Positions 25,867-35,150 of a stretch of DNA of 40,020 nt are shown here, one piece after another. Source of the DNA: Deltaproteobacteria bacterium (GTDB lineage Bacteria > Desulfobacterota > Desulfuromonadia > Geobacterales > Pseudopelobacteraceae); assembly GCA_021779135.1 (NCBI GenBank), contig JAJYBH010000014.1, positions 1-40,020 of the forward strand. Reading direction: 5' to 3'. The notes under the pieces were generated by a model that was given only the letters and a program-made list of their open reading frames with translations, made no database searches and was not told where the DNA came from. Positions within the stretch are counted from its first letter, which is position 1. Every line of letters starts with the position of its first letter. A program made the position numbers and the translations under genes.

Positions 25867-25910
25867 AGTGCTTGTATGGACTTGTTATAGCAGGATAACT
25901 TCAGCCTGCC

Positions 25911-26909
25911 TTATTGACCTTCCTTTATCTTGCGGATGGCTTCCTTGATGAGCACCTCGGCCAGATCGGGTACAACCTCCCAGACGATTCGTTCGATAAC
26001 GTCCTTTGATGCCGAAGCAAGTGCTTCCCTAAGCTGAGCCTCAGTCAGTCCTGCCGGGGTTGACGTGGCTGCTGGCATGGCCGGTACACCGGCAGGTGCC
26101 TGCTCCATGACAGGAACGGCTTTAACTTCCGGGACGGGTGGCGGAACAGCGCTTGCACCAAAATCGCCATCACCGAACATGCTTTCCTCGACAGTTGGCT
26201 CCGGTACGCCAAAGGCAGGCGTCATGTGCTCATCTACAGTTTCTTCCTCGTATTCGAATGTTTCTTCCTCCACCGGAATCCACTGGGAACCGGTACCCTT
26301 GTCTGTCGAAGAAGAATCCGCTGATGGAGATGTCGTTGGCGCTTCAGGCTCTTCACCGACCATGTCGAAAATATCGAAACCTTCGGCCGGATCTGGAGCG
26401 GCTGGCGGTGTGGCAGCGGCAGCCACCGGCTCTTCAGGAGCCGTAAATGCGCCCCATATATCGTTGGCCGCTTCGGTTGCGACGGATGCTTCGGTTACAG
26501 ACGGTGCCACCGGTGCCACCGGTGCCGCGGTCCGAGGGGAACTCTGATCGACAAGTTCCTTGACCTTGGTCACGATCTGTTGAGATTCGAACGGTTTGGC
26601 CAGAAAGTCATCAGCGCCGCAGTTTTTTGCCTTTGTCTCATCGAATGGCTCGAATGAACCGGTCAGCAGGAGGATCGGCGTGGTCGAAATTGCCGGGGTG
26701 GCACGTACAGCCTCGCAGACTTCGTATCCGGACATGCCGGGCATCAGGGCATCGATCAGCAGGACATCAGGTTTGAGCTCCCGCGCCTTTTCGACGGCGG
26801 CCTTGCCATTGTCCACCACGGTAAGGGAGTATTCATCCCCTCCAAAAATGATGCCGACCACCTTTTGTATGGTGATGCTGTCATCGGCAAGGAGAATCTT
26901 GATGCTCAT
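25911..26909 (-). CDS. Response regulator with CheY receiver, long Pro/Ala/Glu linker and conserved C-terminal helix
   Basis: The protein has 332 residues from the ATG at 26907-26909, which has AGGAGGG upstream; the longer frame to 26987 is rejected. The receiver domain (about 1-120) has DD at 9-10, phospho-acceptor D53 in LIDALMPG and lysine in LAKPF. Residues about 125-285 are low-complexity (rich in P, A, E, V, with APVAPVAP encoded by 9-base tandem units). The last 45 residues are an ordered helix, DVIERIVWEVVPDLAEVLIKE, also seen in delta-proteobacterial regulators with this layout. There is no DNA-binding or enzymatic output, so it probably works by protein interaction. The kinase is not adjacent. 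Confidence 0.85.
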   Translation of the reverse strand: MSIKILLADDSITIQKVVGIIFGGDEYSLTVVDNGKAAVEKARELKPDVLLIDALMPGMSGYEVCEAVRATPAISTTPILLLTGSFEPFDETKAKNCGADDFLAKPFESQQIVTKVKELVDQSSPRTAAPVAPVAPSVTEASVATEAANDIWGAFTAPEEPVAAAATPPAAPDPAEGFDIFDMVGEEPEAPTTSPSADSSSTDKGTGSQWIPVEEETFEYEEETVDEHMTPAFGVPEPTVEESMFGDGDFGASAVPPPVPEVKAVPVMEQAPAGVPAMPAATSTPAGLTEAQLREALASASKDVIERIVWEVVPDLAEVLIKEAIRKIKEGQ

Positions 26910-26952
26910 GTGTCCCTCCTGAACAGGCTCATAACTGGCACGCAAAAAAAGC

Positions 26953-26999
26953 TCGAAAAAATTACCATACCGCTTATAACGTGTCAAGTTATAAGCGGT
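26953..26999 (-). terminator. Terminator of the beta-lactamase-fold gene
   Basis: ACCGCTTATAAC (26969-26980) and GTTATAAGCGGT (26988-26999) are perfect 12-bp complements with a 7-nt loop. On the minus strand they are followed within ten bases by TTTTTT (26956-26961). It lies just after the hydrolase stop (27009). Confidence 0.85.
26959..26987 (-). promoter_or_regulatory. Probable promoter of the response-regulator gene, embedded in the upstream terminator
   Basis: The terminator loop and arm carry TTGACA on the minus strand (26982-26987), and 17 bases further is TAATTT (26959-26964). This is the only good -35 before the gene starting at 26909. One 30-base element therefore seems to end one gene and start the next. 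Confidence 0.6.
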
Positions 27000-27008
27000 T
27001 CAGGGCCG

Positions 27009-28175
27009 TTACATGTTTTTAGATCCAGTGCCAATTTCCTGGTAGTGAGAAAAGACCGATGCGGCAATCGTGGAGATGTCTCTTCGGAGTCTGTTGATCT
27101 GCCGTGGATCTCGGTAGTTAATTCGTACGGTTAGCAGGATAACAAACAGGTCGCGCTCCGGGTCGATCCAGATGGAAGAGCCGCTGTAACCGGTGTGTCC
27201 GAACGACATTTCGGAGAACAATGTCCCGCGCGGTGATGAGTATGGCGAGGAAATATCCCATCCCAACCCACGTATCACTGCACCGTTATTGTAGAAATAG
27301 GGGGTGGTCATCTGTTCCAGTACCCGTTCGGTGAGGACCTGAATGCCGTTAAGTCTGCCGTTATTGAGGATCATCTGGGCGTAGCGGGACAAGTCCGAGG
27401 CGCTGCAGAAAAGTCCGGCGTGCCCGGCGATGCCACCCAGAAATCGGGCATTTTGATCCTGAACAATCCCGGTGAGAAATTCGTTGGCGATCCCCAGCGT
27501 TGGTGCAATGCTCCCGGCCAGCTCGATCGGCGGGAGGAACATGGTGTCTCCCATGCCTAGCGGACCGTACAGCTTTTCACGGCAGTAGCGGTCGAGCGAC
27601 TCCCCTGTAGCACGATGAACCAACTCGGCCAGCAGTATGTAATTTATGTCGGCATACTGGAAGTGGCTTCCGGGAAGCCTGACGTTTTTTTGAAGAGCTA
27701 CTTTGTGGATTGCAGTACTGAGCGGTTCAACAGAGCTGATGGCAATATCGCTGAGGCCCGAGGTGTGGGTAAGCAGATGGAGTATGGTGATGTCTTCCCG
27801 CTCGGTGCCCTCAAATTCGGGAAACCAGCGGGTGAGCGGATCAAGCAGGGTGATTCGCCCCTCCTCAAGCAGTTTCATGATCGCCGGCGCCGTGGCAACC
27901 ACCTTAGTGAGTGAGGCGATGTCGAAAATCGTTCTTTCAGTAAGTGCGGGTGAGTCCACCGCGAAACCGATTTTTCCGCGTGACGCGCTGTAGGTCACGC
28001 CCGAGCGGTTCCCCACCACTACAACGCCGCCATTGATAAATCCTTTTGCCACTGCCCGTTCCAGCATGTAATCAATAGTGGAGGCCCGGCCAGCATCCAG
28101 CAGGTCATCCGCGGCAAAGAGAGAAGAAGCCCGGAACAGCAGGCAGATTATAACAATGGTGCGGATAGTGCGCAC
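27009..28175 (-). CDS. Exported serine beta-lactamase-fold hydrolase (class C/esterase/DD-peptidase-like)
   Basis: The protein has 388 residues beginning at GTG 28173-28175 after GAGGTAGAAAC. Residues 1-21 form a signal peptide (cleavage near LFAAD), so it acts in the periplasm. The nucleophile is S88 in SLTK (88-91), the second motif is Y174-A-D176 (YADINY) and the third is HTG in FGHTGYSG near 336, in place of KTG. These are typical of penicillin-binding-like esterases and peptidases of the Beta-lactamase Pfam family rather than of true class C beta-lactamases. Possible substrates are peptidoglycan peptides or esters. It is transcribed toward the response-regulator gene and has its own terminator. 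Confidence 0.88.
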   Translation of the reverse strand: MRTIRTIVIICLLFRASSLFAADDLLDAGRASTIDYMLERAVAKGFINGGVVVVGNRSGVTYSASRGKIGFAVDSPALTERTIFDIASLTKVVATAPAIMKLLEEGRITLLDPLTRWFPEFEGTEREDITILHLLTHTSGLSDIAISSVEPLSTAIHKVALQKNVRLPGSHFQYADINYILLAELVHRATGESLDRYCREKLYGPLGMGDTMFLPPIELAGSIAPTLGIANEFLTGIVQDQNARFLGGIAGHAGLFCSASDLSRYAQMILNNGRLNGIQVLTERVLEQMTTPYFYNNGAVIRGLGWDISSPYSSPRGTLFSEMSFGHTGYSGSSIWIDPERDLFVILLTVRINYRDPRQINRLRRDISTIAASVFSHYQEIGTGSKNM

Positions 28176-28267
28176 GTTTCTACCTCAGTGAGTCAGGAGG
28201 GCATGATTTGAATGAGGGGAATCCCGACCCGAGATGGCTGATAAAAGGTGGCCAGCCAATGTCGGCA

Positions 28268-29449
28268 TCAGGTCCGGTAATCGGCATTGATGCTGACATA
28301 TTCGTGAGAAAGATCTGATGTGTACACCGTTGCGGTTCCGTTTCCAAGACCAAGATCGACGCAGACGGTAAATTCTTTCAGTTTCAGAACCTCTGTGCCA
28401 CGCGCCTCGGCATCCCCACCGGCAAAGACCCCTTCCCGTGCCATGCAGACGTCATTGAAGCTCAGTGACAGCCGTGACTGGTCCACGGCCGCTCCCGAGT
28501 AACCCACGGCGGCAAAGATACGCCCCCAGTTGGCGTCCTGACCGAAGAAAGCGGTCTTGACCAGGCTGGAATTGGCTATGGCCAGCGCCGCCCGCTTGGC
28601 ATCGGCATTGTTTGTGGCGCCGGTTACCCGTACTTCAACAAACTTGGTGGCACCTTCCCCGTCCTTCACGATCTGTTTGGCCAGGGAGAGCAGTACGTCG
28701 TGCAGCAGGTTTTCAAAGCCGTCTGCCTCGGGGGAACCGGCCGTTATGGGCGCGTTTCCAGCCATGCCGTTGGCCATGATCAAACAGGTATCGTTGGTGG
28801 ACATATCGCCGTCAACGGTAATGGCATTGAACGACGAATCCACGGCTTTTCGGAAAGCGGCATCCAAGAAGGCAGGCTCCACGGCGGCATCGCAGATTAT
28901 GAACGAGAGCATGGTGGCCATGTTGGGCATGATCATGCCGGCGCCTTTGGCTATTCCGGCCACTGTATAGCTGATGCCGCCGGCCTGACAGCTTCTGGCC
29001 TCCATCTTGGGAAACGTATCGGTGGTCATGATGGCCTGGGCGACGTCGTCCAGCGTGCCGGAGGAAAGGCCTGTGACCAGGGCCGGCACTGCGTTATTGA
29101 TACGGTCAACCGGCATCTGCACGCCGATTACGCCGGTAGACGAGACCTGAACAGCATCATCGGCAATAGCCAAGATCTCCGCCACCAGGTGCGAGGTCTC
29201 GCGGGCCACCACCATCCCCATCTCGCCGGTACAGGCGTTGGCGTTACCGCTGTTGACGAGCAGCGCCTGGGCGGACCCGGATGCGATACGTTCGACAGAG
29301 AGCAGCACCGGAGCCGCCTTGACCGCATTGACCGTGAAAACGGCGCAGGCCAGTGCCGGAACTTCCGAGAAGATCAGTGCCAGGTCTTTACGTCCCGGCT
29401 TCTTGATGGCCGCCTCTACGGCGGAGAATTGAAATCCTTTTATGTCCAT
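28268..29449 (-). CDS. argJ: Bifunctional ornithine acetyltransferase/N-acetylglutamate synthase
   Basis: ArgJ moves the acetyl group from N-acetylornithine to glutamate, recycling it in arginine synthesis. The protein has 393 residues, normal for the family. It is made as one chain that cuts itself before T179 in KGAGMIMPNMATMLSF (168-183), giving alpha and beta subunits; that threonine is the nucleophile. NSGNANACTG and STGVIG are further family motifs. The ATG at 29447-29449 has AAGGAG, but the site is inside a perfect 6-bp hairpin. It lies about 100 bases after secA in the same direction. Confidence 0.96.
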   Translation of the reverse strand: MDIKGFQFSAVEAAIKKPGRKDLALIFSEVPALACAVFTVNAVKAAPVLLSVERIASGSAQALLVNSGNANACTGEMGMVVARETSHLVAEILAIADDAVQVSSTGVIGVQMPVDRINNAVPALVTGLSSGTLDDVAQAIMTTDTFPKMEARSCQAGGISYTVAGIAKGAGMIMPNMATMLSFIICDAAVEPAFLDAAFRKAVDSSFNAITVDGDMSTNDTCLIMANGMAGNAPITAGSPEADGFENLLHDVLLSLAKQIVKDGEGATKFVEVRVTGATNNADAKRAALAIANSSLVKTAFFGQDANWGRIFAAVGYSGAAVDQSRLSLSFNDVCMAREGVFAGGDAEARGTEVLKLKEFTVCVDLGLGNGTATVYTSDLSHEYVSINADYRT

Positions 29450-29453
29450 GATA

Positions 29454-29468
29454 GTCTCCTTCGGAGAC
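29454..29468 (-). promoter_or_regulatory. Hairpin that hides the argJ ribosome-binding site
   Basis: On the minus strand GTCTCC and GGAGAC form a perfect 6-bp stem with a GAA loop, and the AAGGAG Shine-Dalgarno of argJ lies in the loop and 3' arm, four bases from the ATG. This would lower initiation unless opened. Confidence 0.6.
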
Positions 29469-29539
29469 AGGTTGAGGTAGAGGTAAAGGTTGAGATAATA
29501 CCTTTACCTGCGAGCGAAGCGAACGTCTACCTCTACCTG
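29468..29539. repeat. GAGGTA/ACCTCT inverted and tandem repeats between secA and argJ
   Basis: AGGTAAAGGT (29481-29490) pairs perfectly with ACCTTTACCT (29500-29509), loop 9 nt. CAGGTTGAGGTAGA (29468-29481) pairs with TCTACCTCTACCTG (29526-29539) with one mismatch. The arms themselves are tandem 6-7-base units (GGTTGAG, GTAGAG, GTAAAG). The block lies directly after the secA stop (29547) and may act as its 3' end; it has no T-run in the minus sense. Confidence 0.75.
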
Positions 29540-29546
29540 TTTTTGC

Positions 29547-32243
<2,697 letters not shown>

Positions 32244-32313
32244 TCACTTCTCCAGGACAAAATAATTTAAAAAATAGCTTATAAAACTAGCACAAATAAG
32301 AAAGGGACTCAAT

Positions 32314-32337
32314 AAAAAAGGGGATTATACAATTCCC
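32314..32337 (-). terminator. Terminator-like hairpin upstream of secA
   Basis: GGGGATT (32320-32326) and AATTCCC (32331-32337) form a stem with one mismatch and a 4-nt loop, followed on the minus strand by TTTTTT. It can end transcripts from the four-TM gene upstream. The loop also contains TATAAT on the minus strand (32324-32329), which could be a -10 for secA, but I see no matching -35. Confidence 0.55.
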
Positions 32338-32417
32338 ATCCCTTGAGCCCGTAACGCTCGGACTGGTTGAGGGGCTGAGAAGGAGGGCACACGACAGCGC
32401 CATTTACTGAATGAATT

Positions 32418-32445
32418 CCTGAAGAAGCGCAAGCCCTTCTTCAGG
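32418..32445 (-). terminator. Inverted repeat after the four-TM gene
   Basis: CCTGAAGAAG (32418-32427) and CTTCTTCAGG (32436-32445) are perfect 10-bp complements with an 8-nt loop. It lies about 70 bases past the stop of the four-TM gene on the minus strand. There is no T-run, only AATTCATTC, so it may be a weak or Rho-assisted 3' end. Confidence 0.5.
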
Positions 32446-32512
32446 GGGGAATAATCGGATGCCATGTTGGGGTAGGTTGCATGTCGCAAAAAAGATGAAT
32501 GCAGGAGACTGT

Positions 32513-33049
32513 TTATTCTTCAGGCGGTAAGCGACCGGTTTTGGCGAGGTACACCAATTGCTCATTTTTCTTTGATATGCTTTCCGAACAGTACGACCAG
32601 ATACGATAGCTCTCAACGCCGAGAATAGTAATGCCTGCGGCGGTGACGGCCCAGTAATTGTCGTTCAATGCCTTGGCGAAGTGGTAAAAGAGGAAAAATG
32701 CCGTCAGATAGCCGACATGACAGAAACTGCTGCGATGCTCGATGGCAGCGGTCATTCGCGAAAGACTGAGGATGATGGCGGAAAAAGTGTAGATCAGAAG
32801 CACCATGCTGATGGCCTGTGCGGAAGGGGGCTTGCCCAGAGAGGCAACGAATGATTCCGGCAGTTTTAAAAAAGAAAAATTATTCCAGGCAGCCATGCAG
32901 ACCAGGAGGAAGAGAGACATTGCCCACAGACCCCGGTTTGAAAATCGTCTGAGGCGTGCGATTTCACGCTGGATATCCTGGCTGTAGCTGTCCCGTTTTT
33001 CGGATTCAGAGTGGGGGGCGACAGCAGGTTGTTCGTTTTGTTTCATCAT
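32513..33049 (-). CDS. Four-helix membrane protein at the end of the cytochrome cluster (paralogue of the gene at 39489)
   Basis: The protein has 178 residues from the ATG at 33047-33049 (a second ATG follows directly; a TTG precedes). About 40 charged residues are followed by four hydrophobic helices near 40-58, 80-98, 110-128 and 133-150 and a polar tail with LGVESYRIWSYC. A homologous protein (same NRGLW/RSGLW before helix 1, same LGLQHYNVWNYY after helix 4) lies at the right edge of the window. No quinone- or haem-binding motif can be named. It follows the haem-sensor gene by about 60 bases and its Shine-Dalgarno is weak. Function unknown. Confidence 0.75.
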   Translation of the reverse strand: MMKQNEQPAVAPHSESEKRDSYSQDIQREIARLRRFSNRGLWAMSLFLLVCMAAWNNFSFLKLPESFVASLGKPPSAQAISMVLLIYTFSAIILSLSRMTAAIEHRSSFCHVGYLTAFFLFYHFAKALNDNYWAVTAAGITILGVESYRIWSYCSESISKKNEQLVYLAKTGRLPPEE

Positions 33050-33112
33050 CAAGATGTTTCCCGATGCGTTGCTGTCTGGAGAGTGGATCGAAGGACGTCT
33101 TCAGAAAAAATA

Positions 33113-33949
33113 TCATTCCTTTGGATGGCTGTCTATCGATTCCGTTCTGCTGTGATCGGAGTTCTCGTTTTTGACCAGGAGGTCATGGTAGCAGTGCGCT
33201 ATTCTGTCGAGATCCTGCGGGAGATGGGGTGGTGTGGCCAGCCGGCTGTTGCCGTTTGCGGACCCTTCCACGAATTTTCTCAGCTTCTGCATGGGAAGAA
33301 AAACACTTCTGCGCAGTAACGAGGTTACGCCGCCAATCGTCAGCACCAGGGTCATTACGGTGAAGATTATCATTTGTAGACGGATGGTTGCCAGTGATTT
33401 GATCAGTGAATCCTGAGAAAGTCCGATATCAAGAGTGCCGAGGATTTTCTGGTTTGGTGGGTGGAAGTGGCATGCAGCGTTGGAGCATTCCGGCTCGTTG
33501 TATATGGGGGCCGTAATGGCCAGTACCTCCTTGTTGTCGCTGTTATTGAATTTTCGTGCCTGTTGCATAGTCCCGAGGGTGGTTATGGGGACGGGGCCGC
33601 TGTGACATGAAATGCAGCCTTCCGACTTCTTGTCCAGTTGACGATTGACCTCCCCGGCCTTGGCGGAGATGTTCACGATACCCTTCTTGTTGAAAATCCT
33701 GACATGCTCTACACCCTTTTGTTCGCCGATATTGCGGATAATTGTGGCGAGCATCTCCCGGTCGGATTTGAGCATGGCATAGTGCGTTGACTTCAGGATG
33801 GTGTCGGCCAGGTTGGTGGCTTCCGAGATGGCATAGTCGTTAACGCCGTTTCGAATGGCCGAATAGAGGAGCAGGCAGCAAACTACGACAAAGCCGGTAA
33901 CTGCCAGACCTACCGGAACGAGCGCTCTTCCAGCGAGAGTTTTGAACAT
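33113..33949 (-). CDS. Membrane haem-binding periplasmic sensor with HAMP but no output domain
   Basis: The protein has 278 residues. A membrane helix at 12-31 and another at 192-212 enclose a periplasmic domain of about 160 residues with a CXXCH haem site (C112-C115-H116) and a CX4CH site (C155-C160-H161, in CSNAACHFHPP), as in the haem-containing sensor domains of Geobacter kinases and chemoreceptors. A HAMP-like segment follows (about 213-262), then the protein ends after a short acidic/polar tail: there is no kinase, cyclase or MCP signalling domain. GGGGAG precedes the ATG. It lies downstream of the 12-haem cytochrome gene. It may relay redox state to a partner, or be a truncated kinase. 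Confidence 0.82.
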   Translation of the reverse strand: MFKTLAGRALVPVGLAVTGFVVVCCLLLYSAIRNGVNDYAISEATNLADTILKSTHYAMLKSDREMLATIIRNIGEQKGVEHVRIFNKKGIVNISAKAGEVNRQLDKKSEGCISCHSGPVPITTLGTMQQARKFNNSDNKEVLAITAPIYNEPECSNAACHFHPPNQKILGTLDIGLSQDSLIKSLATIRLQMIIFTVMTLVLTIGGVTSLLRRSVFLPMQKLRKFVEGSANGNSRLATPPHLPQDLDRIAHCYHDLLVKNENSDHSRTESIDSHPKE

Positions 33950-33994
33950 GGCGTCTCCCCTTCGTCATTACCCGAATTCTGCAATCAGTTCCCC

Positions 33995-34063
33995 CTATGC
34001 ATCAAAGACACGGCAGTGTCACAGAAAGTATGCCCCTGCGACCCCCGTGTCTTCGATGCATAG
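33995..34063. repeat. 19-bp inverted repeat between the 12-haem cytochrome and sensor genes
   Basis: The arms 33995-34013 (CTATGCATCAAAGACACGG) and 34045-34063 are complementary at 18 of 19 positions around a 31-nt loop. It begins 9 bases after the stop of the cytochrome gene on the minus strand. There is no T-run. It could stabilise the 3' end of the cytochrome message, terminate partly, or be a mobile-element remnant. Confidence 0.8.
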
Positions 34064-34072
34064 TATCTCGAA

Positions 34073-35062
34073 TTACATCTTGTGGCAGGTATCACATTTG
34101 TCCTTCACGCTGAAGGCGGTTTTCGAGTCGTGGCACGCACCGCACGATTTCCCCTTTTCCATTTCCTGCATCGATACCTTCACCTTGCTACGTGTTGTCT
34201 GGAACTTTGAGACGTGGCAATCGGTGCATGTGTAGAGACCTAAGTGAAACTTATGACTGAATAGTACATTGCCGGCATCCTTGTCTTCGAATACCAGTTC
34301 CCGGGCCGGGTGACACTTTGTGCACTCTTTTATCGGGAACGCTTCTTTGGAATTGTGGCATGCACCGCATGATTTCCCCTTTTCCATATCAGCCATGCTG
34401 ACTCGCTTGTTCTTCTGATTTGGAGAATACAGGCCAGGATGACATTTGCCGCATCCGGCAACTTCAATGTGGAATTTATGACTGAAAAGAGTGGGACCGG
34501 TCTCCTTGACCTTGTACGTTATTTCCCTGACGGGGTGACACGTGACACATTTATCGAGTCCGAAGGCTTTCTTGCCATCATGACAGGCACCACACGATTT
34601 TCCTTTTTCCATGTCGCTCATGCTCCTACGCGGGTTGGAACCTGTTTTAAACAGTGTATTGTGGCATGTGCCGCATTCAGCGTTCTTCTTTAAATGAATT
34701 GTATGTTTAAACAACACGGGGCCAGTTTCCTTTACCTTGAAGGTAACGTCCCTGACCTTGTGGCAGGCTGTGCATTTGGCCAGAGCAAAGGCCTGTCTGC
34801 CGTTGTGGCACTGGCCACATGACTTGCCGCTTTCCATCTGTGCCATGGTGTAATGGACATTCTTACTCATGGCGTCATTATGGCAAGCCTTACAGCTTAT
34901 GTTCGGAGATTTGCTGTTTTTTTTCTTTAGATGAATGGCATGACTGAAAACAACCTTGCCGGCATTTTCAGTCGTAAATGTTACGTCCTTGATATCGAGC
35001 GCCCCCGCGGGGATGGTACAGCACATTATCACAGCTGTGAGAACTATCCAGCGAAGTCTCAT
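34073..35062 (-). CDS. 12-haem periplasmic c-type cytochrome (four c7-type modules)
   Basis: The protein has 329 residues with a signal peptide (about 1-21, ending AGALD). Twelve CXXCH haem sites are visible, arranged as four tandem units of about 75 residues, each with a LFSHKFHL-type histidine motif, then haems spaced as in triheme cytochrome c7, including SCGACH(D/N) in the second position. Similar dodecahaem c7 polymers of Geobacter act as electron-conducting periplasmic wires. AGGAG lies ahead of the ATG. A strong terminator lies between this gene and the upstream NrfD gene, so it is transcribed by readthrough or from its own promoter, which I cannot find. The exact partner is unknown; it is likely to accept electrons from the adjacent menaquinol oxidoreductase. 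Confidence 0.93.
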   Translation of the reverse strand: MRLRWIVLTAVIMCCTIPAGALDIKDVTFTTENAGKVVFSHAIHLKKKNSKSPNISCKACHNDAMSKNVHYTMAQMESGKSCGQCHNGRQAFALAKCTACHKVRDVTFKVKETGPVLFKHTIHLKKNAECGTCHNTLFKTGSNPRRSMSDMEKGKSCGACHDGKKAFGLDKCVTCHPVREITYKVKETGPTLFSHKFHIEVAGCGKCHPGLYSPNQKNKRVSMADMEKGKSCGACHNSKEAFPIKECTKCHPARELVFEDKDAGNVLFSHKFHLGLYTCTDCHVSKFQTTRSKVKVSMQEMEKGKSCGACHDSKTAFSVKDKCDTCHKM

Positions 35063-35102
35063 GATGGTCTCCTGATTGATTTAGAGTGTTGTAGGTGCCC
35101 AG

Positions 35103-35130
35103 AAAAATGGGGGGCTGTAAGGCCCCCCCA
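35103..35130 (-). terminator. Strong terminator after the NrfD-like gene
   Basis: On the minus strand a stem of seven G-C-rich pairs (35108-35115 with 35122-35130) and a short loop is followed by ATTTTTC. It comes 21 bases after the NrfD stop codon and marks the likely end of the six-gene transcript starting near 39000. Confidence 0.9.
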
Positions 35131-35150
35131 AGTATAATTGCACAATGGAG

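Noticed and set aside
33950-34000. Possible second sigma-54 promoter before the haem-sensor gene (GG-N10-GC with ATTGCA)
   Set aside because: The -12 block is good but the -24 block is a run of Gs without the TGGCAC pattern, and it overlaps the long inverted repeat.
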